Part shown: positions 8,727-19,900 of the stretch, piece after piece | How the letters are laid out: each line of letters starts with the position of its first letter | Numbering within the stretch: position 1 is the stretch's first letter | Translations under genes and position numbers: made by a program | Assembly: GCA_002720095.2 (NCBI GenBank) | Contig: PBGP02000003.1 | Coordinates: 1-60,950 of the forward strand | Source of the DNA: Methanobacteriota archaeon | Lineage (GTDB): Archaea; Thermoplasmatota; Poseidoniia; Poseidoniales; Poseidoniaceae | Direction: 5' to 3' | Length of the DNA stretch: 60,950 nt | Notes under the pieces: model-generated | Seen by the model: only the letters and a program-made list of their open reading frames with translations | Database searches by the model: none | What the model was told of the DNA's origin: nothing

Positions 8727-10190
8727 CTAAGGCAAAGTTTCAGGCCCACCGCTTGGCATGCTCGTTAATGGCCCATGAATACCACGAAGAACAGGGCCGT
8801 CTGTTAAAGTAGCAAAAATTCCTATATCCCCCGCACTATTATGAGATAGACCGAACCAAGGTCTGCCATATTGATCAACTCCCATGTCTAGAAAGTCTCC
8901 TAATCCTCCGCACCTATTGTATCCACAATCTTCAGTTGTATCTAGGGGGTCATCATCATCATTGATTTGTACAGTAGTGAATAAAGGATTTTCACTAAAT
9001 ACATCGGTTGCGACTGTAATGTATCCATTCCAAGAATTATTACCAGTATCTCCAACATATCCAAATGCTACTTTACCACTACCTCCTGCTGTAATAACTG
9101 GGAAACCTGTACCAGTAAGTTCTATCGGAGGTGCAATCATCATAGCATTACTCCAGCTATTACCTTCATCCAGCGAATAAGAATAATATGGCATATTATC
9201 GCTTCCGTGCCACATTGCATGTACGAAACCTTCATCGTCAATAGCAACTTGAGCTTCTTCGGCATTCCATGTGTCTGCAGTACCAGAAATTTCAGTGGGG
9301 AGGGGATGTTCAGTCCAAGTAAAACCACCATTTTCACTCTTGTAAATTGAGTAACCATCACCGCTGCAACCGATATTTCCACGATAGAAATTTCCATTAG
9401 GTCCTCCTTCTAAATGCGCTGTTAATCCTCCGCTTTGGCAGTCAATAGGAGCACCAGAAACCTCTGGAGACCAAGTATTTCCTCCATCAAAACTGGTTGA
9501 ACATAATGGATGTGGTGCATTTCCATTAATACAAAATACCCATGTCGTTGGGTGTAACGCTGCTGGGTAAGGTGCAGAGCTAATAGTTTGATGATCTTGT
9601 ACCGAACGAATATCTGTTGCTACTGTAGGAGGAGACCATGAGGCACCTTCATTATCAGACCACTCTACTGTCATTCCTAGTAGAGCATGCATATCAAATT
9701 TCATTATTCTATCTGTCCATTTATCTACATAAACATATGGATCATTACTGTTAGGTACAGGTGTTAATGGATCATAAGTATTTACGCATGAGTAGTCAGA
9801 AATAATTTTCATTTCTATTAATCCTGAACATTGAACAATAGCAGTTGAACCCGCAGGCCCATTACCCCAGCTCGAAATGTAAAGATTATCATTTGAGGTA
9901 ATTCCAATTGTTGGTTCAAATGTACTCATTCCAATGCTGTAATAACTTCCTTGCGTCCAATAAGGAACATTTTCCCCTGTTAAATTAGCAGTGATATTTG
10001 CCTCTAGTACTGCTGATTCATTTAGTGCGTTAATTCCACCAGAATAATGATACCATGTCGAAGCAGGAATATCTCTATCAAAATTAAATGGATTTGGCTC
10101 AATAACCACTTCTTCTTGCTCTTTTTCGAAACACCCAGACAAACTTGAGGTCATTAAAAATACGATTAATAGCGCAATCGTTCTTCTCAT
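8727..10190 (-). CDS. Asp-box (sialidase-type) beta-propeller lipoprotein, copy 1
   Basis: This exported lipoprotein of 487 residues has a basic N-terminus, a hydrophobic core and an SLSGC lipobox, so it is probably anchored by lipid to the outer face of the membrane. The body carries several Asp-box motifs (S/T-x-D-x-G-x-T/S-W) seen as SDNEGASW, SFDGGNTW, SENGGFTW and SLDEGNSW. These mark six-bladed sialidase/BNR propellers. The catalytic Arg triad and Tyr/Glu pair of true sialidases are not evident to me, so glycan binding or another hydrolase activity is as likely as sialidase. It is a tandem paralogue of the next gene upstream, sharing for example SNDPYVYVDKWTDRI and the C-terminal GPxLxG..PL region. 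I chose the ATG at 10190 over a TTG four codons earlier. Confidence 0.8.
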   Translation of the reverse strand: MRRTIALLIVFLMTSSLSGCFEKEQEEVVIEPNPFNFDRDIPASTWYHYSGGINALNESAVLEANITANLTGENVPYWTQGSYYSIGMSTFEPTIGITSNDNLYISSWGNGPAGSTAIVQCSGLIEMKIISDYSCVNTYDPLTPVPNSNDPYVYVDKWTDRIMKFDMHALLGMTVEWSDNEGASWSPPTVATDIRSVQDHQTISSAPYPAALHPTTWVFCINGNAPHPLCSTSFDGGNTWSPEVSGAPIDCQSGGLTAHLEGGPNGNFYRGNIGCSGDGYSIYKSENGGFTWTEHPLPTEISGTADTWNAEEAQVAIDDEGFVHAMWHGSDNMPYYSYSLDEGNSWSNAMMIAPPIELTGTGFPVITAGGSGKVAFGYVGDTGNNSWNGYITVATDVFSENPLFTTVQINDDDDPLDTTEDCGYNRCGGLGDFLDMGVDQYGRPWFGLSHNSAGDIGIFATLTDGPVLRGIHGPLTSMPSGGPETLP

Positions 10191-10235
10191 TGATACGTGC
10201 AAAAAGTCAAATTATAACAGTACACCGCTAACTGG

Positions 10236-11702
10236 TTACGATTGAATCGTATCCCATCCACCAATTGGCAGAGGAGACAATGGTACAAGTTCTCCATATA
10301 ATGAGGGTCCACTCATCAGGGTTCCTACAATTCCAATTTCTCCAGCTGGATTGTGTGCTAACGCTATCCATGGCCTACCTTCATCATCGATTTCGATGTC
10401 AATGAAATCACCGAAACCTCCACATCGTTTATCTCCACAATTGTCATCTAAATCTAATGGGTCATCGGGTTGATTCACTGCTACAGTTGTTATCAATGGG
10501 TTTTCATTGAATGCGTCGGTCACAATGCCCATGTAACCATTCCATCCACCTTCGTCTACCTCTTCGCCAATATATCCAAACACAACACGACCTTCTTCAC
10601 CTGCAAAAATAGTAGGGAATCCTGTTTCAGTAACACTTGGAGGAGCAACCATCCATGGCTCCGACCAAGTATCTCCATGGTCACGAGAAAAAGCGACATA
10701 TGGCATATGTTCATCAGAAATCCACATTGCATACAGGTTATTCTCTTCATCAACAGCAGTAGCCACTTCATGTGAATGCCAACCATCCTGCATTCCAATT
10801 TCAGTTGTAATTGTGTGCTCAGTCCATGTGTATCCGCCATCCGAACTGCGATAAACTGCTGGTCCATCACAAGATGGATTTCCTCGATAGATAGTACCGT
10901 CATTTCCTCCTGCGAGATGAGCATGTAAGCCCGAACATTGTGGAGTTCCTATTGGATAACCGGGTCTTTGAATATCCCAAGTTAACCCCCCATTTAAACT
11001 CCTGCTACATTGAGGTCCCAATGCAGATGAACCAGTATTGATACAGAATACAAATATTGTTTCATAGATTCCAAGATTATTCACGTCAGGCATTGAAGCA
11101 ATTGATTGGTGATCTTGAGGAGAATAATATCCTTCAGCAGAATATGGAATACTCCAAGAGTTTCCATCATCATCAGAATATTCCACAAACATTGCTGTCA
11201 GTGCGTGCATATCAAATTTAACGATTCTATCTGTCCACTTATCTACATAAACATAAGGATCGTTACTGCTGGGAACCTGACCGATATCAGGGAAAACGGG
11301 GTTAAAAGGACCAACATCTTCCCATGTTTGTCCATTATCCATCGATCTAATCATGTGCGTGCCATCTCCAGTACCTCTGTAGTTTGTGAAAACAATTGCG
11401 CCATTACTAGTTATTCCAAGAGTTGGTTCAAACGTAGTATGACCAATTGAATAGTACGTAGCTTCTGTAAAAAAAGGACTATTGTTTCCTTCGAGTATTA
11501 GACTTCCATTAACGTACATTTCTGCAGTTCCATTAATCCAAGTACCATTTGGAAAATGATAAAATGTAGTAATTGGAATTTCATCTTGAAATTCATCGAA
11601 TGGATTTTTTAAAACAATTTCTTCAATTATTTCTTCACCAAAACAACCAGAAAAACTAGGCATCATTATAGACACTAGAATTAAGGCTACTAACTTCCGC
11701 AT
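10236..11702 (-). CDS. Asp-box (sialidase-type) beta-propeller lipoprotein, copy 2
   Basis: This 488-residue lipoprotein (MRKLVALILV..., lipobox SFSGC) is a close paralogue of the gene that follows it downstream. It has the same order of Asp boxes (SDDDGNSW, SLNGGLTW, SSDGGYTW, SRDHGDTW), the same SSNDPYVYVDKWTDRIVKF segment, and the same C-terminal block with GFGDFIDI, GRPW, LAHNPAGEIGI and GPSLYGE. A 45-base gap separates the two copies, which are probably one transcript. The role is probably binding or cleavage of extracellular glycoconjugates or polymers; the exact reaction cannot be deduced. It is divergent from the S15-like lipoprotein gene across a 68-base gap that must contain promoters for both directions. 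Confidence 0.8.
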   Translation of the reverse strand: MRKLVALILVSIMMPSFSGCFGEEIIEEIVLKNPFDEFQDEIPITTFYHFPNGTWINGTAEMYVNGSLILEGNNSPFFTEATYYSIGHTTFEPTLGITSNGAIVFTNYRGTGDGTHMIRSMDNGQTWEDVGPFNPVFPDIGQVPSSNDPYVYVDKWTDRIVKFDMHALTAMFVEYSDDDGNSWSIPYSAEGYYSPQDHQSIASMPDVNNLGIYETIFVFCINTGSSALGPQCSRSLNGGLTWDIQRPGYPIGTPQCSGLHAHLAGGNDGTIYRGNPSCDGPAVYRSSDGGYTWTEHTITTEIGMQDGWHSHEVATAVDEENNLYAMWISDEHMPYVAFSRDHGDTWSEPWMVAPPSVTETGFPTIFAGEEGRVVFGYIGEEVDEGGWNGYMGIVTDAFNENPLITTVAVNQPDDPLDLDDNCGDKRCGGFGDFIDIEIDDEGRPWIALAHNPAGEIGIVGTLMSGPSLYGELVPLSPLPIGGWDTIQS

Positions 11703-11770
11703 GTTTAACCCTGATAGATAATTGATTTAATCATGTCCACTTAACGATTAATTATGACTTAGTTCACCCA

Positions 11771-13600
11771 ATGACTATGCGCAAGTGTAATGTTTGCCTA
11801 ATTATAGTTTCTATGATACTACCTATTTTCTCTGGCTGTTTTGCAGATTCAGTTGTAATTGAAACAACTGAAGAAAGTGGTTATCCATCTGTTTGGGATA
11901 GATATGAAATTGACTATCGTAGTGATGATGAATTTAGTAGGGTGACTATGAATGGTTCATTTGAAACAGATGAAGTAAGGTCCATCTTTGTTGAAGTAGA
12001 CTTACCCGCATCACAGGGTGGATGTACAACTAATGTTCCAGCTGATTGTCTTGTGCACATGGGGCTATGGCTACCTATAATTGAGGGATGTGATTGGGAT
12101 TCTGATAATTTAACTGAGGAGTGTAAGGTTCCGGCAATTGCCGAAATTGGTCCATACTATAATGATGGAGATGTAGATGCATTAACTCCAGCTGATAGAC
12201 TTGGAAGATTTTTGATTGAAAATTATGTTCAACATGGTTATGCTGTTGCACAAGTTAGTGTTTTTGGAACTGGAGACAGTACCCATTGTATGGATTTGAT
12301 GGGAGTTGATGAACAAGCAGGAATTGATGCAGCTGTAACATATTTGGGAAGCGCTCCATGGTCAAGTGGAAATGTTGGAATTATTGGCAAATCATATGAT
12401 GGTTCAACACCCTGGGAAGCTGCTACCTTTGGTAATGACTTCCTGAAAACTATAGTTCCAATGTCTGGATTAATTGGAGCACAAGATTTGATGTGGAGGA
12501 ATGGAAGCATGGAAGCCAGAGGGGCAATTATGCATAATGGTGTTTATGGTTCGTTTGGATTAGATGGAGATTTAGAGGATGTTCAAACAGGTTGTAGAGG
12601 TTATGTTGAAGGATATTATGCTGGAATTGGAGCCTATTTGAGCGGAGACGATCTTAGTTGGATTGGCTCTGATTACTGGTCCCAAAGACACTTTTTAACT
12701 CGAGCACTGGAGAATTATAATGGATCCGTTTATATCATTCAAGGTATGCAAGATTGGAATGTAGATCCTCACATGGCATTCCCTGTACATCAGCAATTAG
12801 AAAATGCAGGAATTGAAGTAAAAACATTGGCAGGGCAATGGGGTCACGATTATCCAGATAGAGATGGGGAAGAAGGGCACGCTTCATTATCCTCTGGTAG
12901 AGGTGCTGAGGCTTATCCGTATACACTGAGATGGGATTGGGCAGATGAAATGTTGTTGTGGTTTAATTGGTATCTTAAAGGAGAAGGCAATAAACCATTG
13001 TTAAACGTAGAAATGCAAGATAATCTTGGTGGTTGGAGGGTTGAAGAAACTTGGCCAGCGCCAGATACAGAATATCGGCAATTTTTAGCAGGTACTGATA
13101 TAGAAGATATCAGTGGGGGCTCAACAATTACAGGTACTTCGACAAAAATTCTTTCAATCGGGCCTTTTGAAGAAGATTTGTTAATTGCAGGAATGCCTAC
13201 ATTTCATATTAAATCAACTGTATTAACTACTAATAACGGGCATTTATTTATTGAGATGAGAGATGGAGAATCAGGTATACATTTAGGCCATGCAGTAATG
13301 GATTTAAGGTTTCATGCTGGAGGAAAACAAGGATCACAATTGGTTCCATTCCAAACAGTTGTGGCAATGATGGAATTTTTCCCAATGGATGTAGTAGTAT
13401 CCGCAGGAAGTACAATTGAATTAGTAATTTCTCAAACAGGAGAAGATTATGTTCCAAGTGTTGCATCATTAGGGCCAGTGCAAATAGATTTATCCGATGA
13501 AAGCATTTTGACACTACCTCTTGTGAACAGAACAAGTGGAGATTATTTCAAAGCGTCAGGGCATGATTATTCAGGAGAAAATGGTGCTAGGAGTTATTAA
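11771..13600 (+). CDS. X-Pro dipeptidyl-peptidase/CocE (S15-type) hydrolase lipoprotein
   Basis: This 609-residue lipoprotein has an N-terminal signal with lipobox IFSGC and an alpha/beta hydrolase domain typical of the S15/CocE-NonD group. The nucleophile elbow is GKSYDGS (GxSYxG), the Asp is in the [12 protein letters not shown] segment, and the His is in [11 protein letters not shown]-terminal jelly-roll-like domain follows (from about [18 protein letters not shown]), as in X-Pro dipeptidyl peptidases and cocaine esterase. It would act outside the cell on proline-containing peptides or esters, which fits a peptide-degrading heterotroph. The first Met is at 11771; a second at 11777 is equally usable. 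It is followed 21 bases later by another lipoprotein gene in the same direction. Confidence 0.88.
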   Translation: MTMRKCNVCLIIVSMILPIFSGCFADSVVIETTEESGYPSVWDRYEIDYRSDDEFSRVTMNGSFETDEVRSIFVEVDLPASQGGCTTNVPADCLVHMGLWLPIIEGCDWDSDNLTEECKVPAIAEIGPYYNDGDVDALTPADRLGRFLIENYVQHGYAVAQVSVFGTGDSTHCMDLMGVDEQAGIDAAVTYLGSAPWSSGNVGIIGKSYDGSTPWEAATFGNDFLKTIVPMSGLIGAQDLMWRNGSMEARGAIMHNGVYGSFGLDGDLEDVQTGCRGYVEGYYAGIGAYLSGDDLSWIGSDYWSQRHFLTRALENYNGSVYIIQGMQDWNVDPHMAFPVHQQLENAGIEVKTLAGQWGHDYPDRDGEEGHASLSSGRGAEAYPYTLRWDWADEMLLWFNWYLKGEGNKPLLNVEMQDNLGGWRVEETWPAPDTEYRQFLAGTDIEDISGGSTITGTSTKILSIGPFEEDLLIAGMPTFHIKSTVLTTNNGHLFIEMRDGESGIHLGHAVMDLRFHAGGKQGSQLVPFQTVVAMMEFFPMDVVVSAGSTIELVISQTGEDYVPSVASLGPVQIDLSDESILTLPLVNRTSGDYFKASGHDYSGENGARSY

Positions 13601-13621
13601 TTAGCGTATTCAGGTGGTTTT

Positions 13622-15052
13622 GTGTTGGAAAAAAAGAAGTTCGGTGCTCTAATGTTGTTTTTAGTGATTTTACAACCAATAATTGCAGGGTGTTTTGGGG
13701 ATGAATTAGAAGAAAATGTACCAGTGGCAGTATCAATTTTTGAAAAGTTTAGGACGTATGATTCAGGATTAGATGATCAAAGAAATTTTACTTCAATAGA
13801 TTTAGCTATTAATGTATCCACAAATTTATCTTGGGCGGTTTTCGGAAACGAAGAAGGTGGAAATTGTTGTGAACATTATCTGGCAGCAACAAAAGAAGGA
13901 CTAATTTTGAATTTTGGAGGAGAATACCCTACTTGGAGTGAAGATAGGGGGCATACATGGGATGAATATTTACCATCAATATTTTCTCAATTTGGTTGTT
14001 TAGAACCAAAACCAACAGTTCCTGGTCAAGAAGGTTTAGGTGAAGGAAGCATTGTTCAAGCTACAAATGGAGATATAATTTCTATGGGTTGGTTTCCTTA
14101 CCCAAGTTCCAGCGGAGCAGATCAGTTTTACGCATTCTTTTATGACGCTGAAGCAGAAGAGTGGAGTTGGTGTTTTAATAGAACTCCCGAACCGTTTTAT
14201 GATAGGTCTTGGCAAGTAGAAGTAATAGGTCCTATCTCTGGAGGAATTTACGGTTCTGGTCCTTGGGCTAGTTTGGTGATATCTAATTTCTGGCATCAAG
14301 TTCAGAATGTAGGAGGGCAAATTTCCACTGATGGATTGAATTATGATTATTTTCCATTTCCCGATAGAGATGCAGATTTAGATGTTATTCAGGTTGATTT
14401 AAACGCATCTAATTTAGGTATCGAATGGGATTATACTAAACCACATAAAGAAATGAGAGCTTTTCCAGTACCGACTGGAGGATTATACTTTCCTGATTAT
14501 TTTGTCAATGGTGATGATGCATACCTTGATACAAATTTAGACTGGTATAAAGCTGAAACTATGGGGGGAAATACCTTACCAAGTGAATATTGTGCATTTG
14601 ATTCTAGTAGTGCATTACATTGTGTAGTTAGGGACGGTTTAGCACTCATACATCAATTATCATGGGATGGTGGTGAAAGTTGGTTAAATCAAACATACAA
14701 TATTTCTGAAATGGCTTCTGATATTGAGGAATGGGAATTTCACTCAAATGGAGAACATGATTTATTTGTTCTAAATGTCAGATATCAAAGTTCAGATGGA
14801 CCTGATGTTGATGTTGCATGGCATGTTAGGGACTTCAGTCAATCATTAGTACCAGACCAATTAACCTATCTTGGGTTAGGAGATTTAGATTCTACTTCAG
14901 GGGCTGGAAATGATGTCAGATTTGATTTTGCTAGTATGGGTATCCTTCCAGATGGTGGTTCATTTATTGCCTATATGGACAGTAGTGATCCAGATCCTCT
15001 ATTTGGAGTTGAATTAATGATGCCTGAGATATATGGTCCCATTTCATTTTGA
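13622..15052 (+). CDS. Asp-box-like beta-propeller lipoprotein
   Basis: This 476-residue lipoprotein has a short basic start (MLEKKKFG), a hydrophobic core and an IIAGC lipobox. It has fewer and more degenerate Asp boxes than the pair at 8727-11702 (SEDRGHTW near residue 108 and SWDGGESW in the second half). A propeller fold is therefore likely but less certain. It probably shares a transcript with the S15-type hydrolase just upstream. The start is GTG at 13622 or TTG at 13625; an AGGTGG ribosome binding site at 13612-13617 suits either, with the TTG at better spacing. The function is unknown beyond surface location. Confidence 0.68.
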   Translation: MLEKKKFGALMLFLVILQPIIAGCFGDELEENVPVAVSIFEKFRTYDSGLDDQRNFTSIDLAINVSTNLSWAVFGNEEGGNCCEHYLAATKEGLILNFGGEYPTWSEDRGHTWDEYLPSIFSQFGCLEPKPTVPGQEGLGEGSIVQATNGDIISMGWFPYPSSSGADQFYAFFYDAEAEEWSWCFNRTPEPFYDRSWQVEVIGPISGGIYGSGPWASLVISNFWHQVQNVGGQISTDGLNYDYFPFPDRDADLDVIQVDLNASNLGIEWDYTKPHKEMRAFPVPTGGLYFPDYFVNGDDAYLDTNLDWYKAETMGGNTLPSEYCAFDSSSALHCVVRDGLALIHQLSWDGGESWLNQTYNISEMASDIEEWEFHSNGEHDLFVLNVRYQSSDGPDVDVAWHVRDFSQSLVPDQLTYLGLGDLDSTSGAGNDVRFDFASMGILPDGGSFIAYMDSSDPDPLFGVELMMPEIYGPISF

Positions 15053-15074
15053 CAACCTGTAGATTAATTTTAAA

Positions 15075-15584
15075 TCAAGAAAACCACGGATGTTTCCCAA
15101 AATGGTTTCTAGGAACCTTTTCTCTATTTTCTAATACATATTTAAACCCTGAAATCACAGATTTAAGATATTCTTCAAGACGAGGTTTCACCCAAATTTT
15201 ATGAGGTAAATATGCAATAAAGTTGGGTAACTTTGCTAAAATAAATGGATATACAGTAATTGTTAATTTTGATTTCTCATCACCAATTGACATGATATTC
15301 CAGACTACGTATGATTGTGGTCCTCCCTCTTTTCCAATTATGAGTGAGTATCCTGAACCCTCTTCCCATGATTGAAATGATCTGATATAATTCCTTCCAT
15401 TGAGGTAAATAAGACGATCTACATGGTTATTATCTTCCCACTGAATGACAATATTTGATTTACAGTATGGATGTGAGTGATTAAGATTTCCTGGTTTACT
15501 AATTAGTTTCCAAACTTCTTCCGCTTTACATTCGAAATCATCCGAATAACAAACTGATAATCGATTCAAAAACTCATGACCCAT
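15075..15584 (-). CDS. SRPBCC (START/polyketide cyclase-like) family protein
   Basis: This 169-residue soluble protein has the profile of the SRPBCC helix-grip fold. An N-terminal strand leads into CKAEEVWKLISKPGNLNHSHPYC, a typical first helix and proline turn. Alternating strands follow (YIRSFQSWEEGSGYSLII, SKLTITVYPFIL), and a long C-terminal helix (VKPRLEEYLKSVISGFKYVLE) caps the cavity. Such proteins bind or modify small hydrophobic ligands; no ligand can be named. It stands alone between the convergent lipoprotein gene and the peroxiredoxin-like gene. Confidence 0.65.
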   Translation of the reverse strand: MGHEFLNRLSVCYSDDFECKAEEVWKLISKPGNLNHSHPYCKSNIVIQWEDNNHVDRLIYLNGRNYIRSFQSWEEGSGYSLIIGKEGGPQSYVVWNIMSIGDEKSKLTITVYPFILAKLPNFIAYLPHKIWVKPRLEEYLKSVISGFKYVLENREKVPRNHFGKHPWFS

Positions 15585-15660
15585 ACAGCCTCATGACTGA
15601 TTTTGCATTTTTATTTTTGTATGCTAATACATTCAGTTCACGAGGATTTTTCAATAATAT

Positions 15661-16227
15661 TTAATTTCCTTTAGCAAATCCAATTAGCCTATCAATTGGT
15701 AAATGATCTACAGTATCTTTACAGTAATGAGCTTCGAAAACCTTACCATTTTCGTCAATTAGGATATCCACAGGAATAATTGATAATTTTGATAATGACA
15801 TAGTCATTGGAAAATAACCTTTCAAAGTAGCTTGCATAAAAGTAATTGGTGAACGTACAGCTCCCCACATAAACCTTAGAAATGATTTCATAACAGAGTT
15901 TTTCCTAAAGAATTCATATGTTTCATCAGCAACTATTGTGAACGGAGGGTTATGCTTATTCATTCTCTTAGTAAGTTCACCTATTTTCGCGTGAAAAACA
16001 CCGACCATTACCGTATCTTCAGGAAACTCATTCCATTTTTTGATTATTCTATTTATTCTAATATTACAAAAAGGACATGTAGAGAATCTAAAAAATGTTA
16101 AAATAACTCTTTTTCCTTTGTAATCACTCATATTAAATGTTGAACCATCTATTGCTGGAAGTACTATGTCTGGAGCATCTGCACCAGTTGTTAACCTTGT
16201 CATGTATTGATGATGATTGGAGCCCAT
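15661..16227 (-). CDS. AhpC/TSA-family peroxiredoxin-like protein
   Basis: This 188-residue thioredoxin-fold protein has the AhpC/TSA start (GADAPDIVLPAIDGSTFNMSDYKGKRVILTFFR) followed by a CPFC motif, which resembles a thioredoxin dithiol more than the single peroxidatic Cys of classical peroxiredoxins. It then has a typical PVDILIDENGKV strand. It probably reduces peroxides or protein disulfides in the cytoplasm. The start may be at 16227 or at the internal Met at 16203, which fits the family N-terminus as well; neither has a clear ribosome binding site, so the mRNA may be leaderless. It is divergent from the cytochrome b561 gene over 58 bases. Confidence 0.8.
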   Translation of the reverse strand: MGSNHHQYMTRLTTGADAPDIVLPAIDGSTFNMSDYKGKRVILTFFRFSTCPFCNIRINRIIKKWNEFPEDTVMVGVFHAKIGELTKRMNKHNPPFTIVADETYEFFRKNSVMKSFLRFMWGAVRSPITFMQATLKGYFPMTMSLSKLSIIPVDILIDENGKVFEAHYCKDTVDHLPIDRLIGFAKGN

Positions 16228-16285
16228 AAAAAATCTTTATTATTAAGTCCGTAACAATAATTTAACAGTCGTCTTTGGACTATTT

Positions 16286-16870
16286 ATGGGTAATTCACAT
16301 ACAAATCTTGCTAAATTTATGCATTGGGGTTTTATTGTACTCTACACTTATGGGATTCTTAAACAAATAGAGGACCTATCTCAATTAGAAAATTTAAGTT
16401 TATTAATATTTGAGGTTATATTTGCAATTTTATTTCTAGCCATTGTATTGGTAAGATATTTTTATATGAAAAAATTTAAAACTTTTCTTGGCGCAAATGA
16501 ACAAATTCCAGTAGTTCATACTTTAATTGCTAAAGTAATTCATTCTTCAATGTATTTATGTTTAATTCTGCTTCCAATTTCAGGTTTAGTAATTGCAGGA
16601 TTATTTTCACAAGGAATTAAGGATGGCCCAATACAAGAATTTGTGATTGCAATTCATAGTTTTTCAGCTTCTTTAAGTTATATTTTGATATTAGTTCATA
16701 TCTTTGCAGCTTTTTTTTCGAGAATTAAAGGAGATGGAGTGTGGTCATCGATGGTTCCAATTTTAAAGGAAAAATCTACTAATAGTAGTTCTTTAGTTAA
16801 AAAAATCACATTATTTGAGAAAAAAATTTATGAGAAAATAGAGAATTATTTTTCTATACCTGAAAAATAA
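16286..16870 (+). CDS. Cytochrome b561 family protein
   Basis: This 194-residue membrane protein has four predicted transmembrane helices and the spacing of a prokaryotic cytochrome b561 domain. A His lies at the first helix (KFMHWGF, H13), others at H78 and H86 (VVHTLIAKVIHSSMY), H124 (IAIHSFSASL) and H138 (ILVHIFAAF). Four of these would hold two b-type hemes and let the protein pass electrons across the membrane between quinol and a periplasmic acceptor. The C-terminal 50 residues are a charged cytoplasmic tail. It is divergent from a peroxiredoxin-like gene, so a redox role linked to oxidative stress is possible. Confidence 0.85.
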   Translation: MGNSHTNLAKFMHWGFIVLYTYGILKQIEDLSQLENLSLLIFEVIFAILFLAIVLVRYFYMKKFKTFLGANEQIPVVHTLIAKVIHSSMYLCLILLPISGLVIAGLFSQGIKDGPIQEFVIAIHSFSASLSYILILVHIFAAFFSRIKGDGVWSSMVPILKEKSTNSSSLVKKITLFEKKIYEKIENYFSIPEK

Positions 16871-16917
16871 TTTGAGTTATTCCCAAAAGTTATACCACTT
16901 CCAGTATTGGAGGTTTT

Positions 16918-19900
16918 ATGCGAATAGCCATAATCACGATTTTAATTTTAGCATCTCTACAACCTTTTTTAATTTGTGAATCACTGCAAGACAAATCAAA
17001 AATGAATTTATCTATCTCTTCTTCCGGAGTAGAAATAATTGATGAAATTGAGCCTAATAATGAAAATTCAACAGGTCAGGAAATTTATCCCGGTGATGTT
17101 ATTCAGGGCACAGTAGATATGTGGCAAGATGATAAGGATTGGTATTCAATTTGGTTAGAACCAGGTCAAACACTTTTACTTTCTCTTTCACATGCTGCTG
17201 GAGATGGTGTTTCAATGTCAGTTTGGGATGAAAATAATACATTTTTAGGTACGAGTAATCCAGGAAAAACGAGAGATACTATTTTTTTAGGTGAACAAGA
17301 AACTGAAATCGGAGGCAAATTTAGTGTATCGGTTGATGGTATTATGACTGAAGCAGGTGGTGGTGCATATGTTCTTGAGATTGATGCAGGGTATTTGGTC
17401 AACTGGTATGCACCTGAAGTTGGATGGTACGTTGTTACAGATATGTATGACGCAAGAGGAAACATGATGTATTCCTCCTCACTGTCCTCATTTGAATTTG
17501 CTGAATCAGAATCTTCAACATTTGAATCTGCACCAGTTTGGACAATTGGAGATTTTTGGAATTTTTCTACCACAATTCCGACAACTTTCGGTGTGACTTA
17601 TGATGAATATTATCAAATGACGGTAATTGGTTCTGAAACATTTTCTGGTAAACAGTGCCATAAAGTTAGTATCAAGGGTAAAATGACTATGAATATTGAC
17701 TTTGCTGGAATAGAAACCACAACTATTGAAGATATTTCGGGTACTGAGTGTTATACCAAGGATAATCTTGCCAAAATACACGAAGACATTTCAGTGACTA
17801 CATCTATTGAAACCAGTGGAGGTTTCAATTTTATGAGTACATCCGCTCGTCAAGATGATTGCACTGATGATTTCGGAGATCCAGATGATGATTGTGATGG
17901 TGTATCAAATTTTGAAGATGATTGTCCTAACACTTCCCCAGGTGAAGAAGTTGATTTTTCGGGTTGTTCTGAAGAACAGAATAATGGTGGTGACGATGAA
18001 ACTGATAGTGATGGTGACGGTGTTCCAGATATGGATGATACTTGTCCAGATACTCCCATGGGTGAAAGTGTAGATGTCTTTGGATGTAGTAGTAGTCAAG
18101 GAGGTGGAGACGGAAGTGGAGACGGAAGTGGAGACGGAAGTGGAGACGGAAGTGGAGACGGAAGTGGAGATGGAAGTGGAAATGGTGGCTCTTTAGATGA
18201 GGGTTGTATACCATCTGGTTTTGATATGAATCAAAAAACAGTAATAAATTCAGACTTAATTTACGATGGTGGTATGAATTATTTTAATTTCCCATTACAA
18301 GAAGGTAAAGTTTGGAGTGAAGCTGTTGAAGGTACAGGTACAACTTCCTTATCAATTGAAATGGGCGGTTGTGTTATCTCAACTACGGACATTCCTAGTT
18401 CAGATTCATTGCCATTGAATTATCGTCACTTATCTATCCAAGACTTTAGTGTTGATGGAGACACAATTACTGCTCAAGGAATTCAGGTATTTGCTGGTAG
18501 GGATGGAAATAACGATTGGGCTACACCTGACTTTACATTACTACCAAGTGTTCCAGATGATGTGGCCAAGATGGGCTTGCCTTTTGCCGTATGGATTAAT
18601 GTAGTTGGTTTTAATGAATTTAGTTCTTCTGTAGAAATTAGTGCGAATATTGATGCAACAAATGCACCTTTAATGTTTGATTCTAGTACATTATCTGTAG
18701 ATGAATTAGGTGCAGTAATTGTAGATACAATGAACTTAACCAGTGGTGATTATGAATTAACTATTGTAGGAGAATCAGATGAGTTTTCGCACTCTATTTC
18801 AGTTAAATTCACGGTGGATAACGACCCAGATTTTGAAATTTTAACACTAGATCCTTGGATTGTTATCCCTCAAGGTGTCAAATGGAATGTCCCTACTCCA
18901 GTGTTCATTGAACCTGTTAATGGCTTTGGTGCTGATGTAAAAATTAGTGTTACAGTTCCAGATGGGATATCTGCCCAATTAGATTTTGGAAGCGGAATTG
19001 CGCCATTTATGTCTGTTATCACATTATCAATTTCAGATACTCTAGAATCAGGAGATTATACTGTGATTGTCACAGGAACCTCGGGTTCTAAAGTGCATTC
19101 AGATGAAATAACAATTTCAATAACTTCATTACCAGAATTCTCATTGGAAATTGAAAACAGAGAACAAAAAATCATTGATGGTTCCATGGAGATTAATGGT
19201 CTGATAAATGCCCATAACGGACTTGATCTTTCCATCGGAGGGGCTATAGATATCATTATTGAACCTTATAACCAAAAACTTCTCGATTCCGCTGAGATTG
19301 AATGGAGTACAATTGATTCGAATGGGGATTTACCGTTCACCGTTAGGTTTACAATTGATAGTACAATTCCCAGAAATGAATATACCGTTAATCTTAATGT
19401 AATATCTTTAGATGGTGGAATAACACATTCAGCATCTGTTGCTTTTGTTACTGAATCATCTACATTAGACGGTACTGCGGTGGTAGCAGACAATTCGTCG
19501 GTATCCACTGGAAATACAAGTCAGCACGATGGTACGGATGATTCTGCAAATAATTTAACAAATAATCAAACCTCGGAGGGTAACTCAATAAATGATAATA
19601 CTGGAGATACTGATGATAATTCAAACAATCAAAATTCTGCCGCCGATTCCGAATCTGAATCTTCCAATACTTTGCTAATTGTTTTTTCATCAATTATTAT
19701 TCTTGGAGTTACAGCGGCAATAATTTTTATTACTATTAGAAATAAATCCAGTAAAATAAATTTGGAATCTAATTCAGAGATGTGGACCAATCAATCAAAT
19801 CTAAATGTAAACCAGAGTATAGATGTTCCTCAAACAGCACAAATACCAGTACAACCTATTTTTGAAACTCAAATTGCAACTGCGCCACCTCCACCTATTC

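Noticed and set aside
18106-18177. Possible CRISPR array
   Set aside because: The units abut each other without spacers and stay in the coding frame.
17850-18214. Several overlapping open frames on both strands around the GDGS tract
   Set aside because: They are produced by the tandem repeat and its low-complexity surroundings in the frame of a real surface protein.
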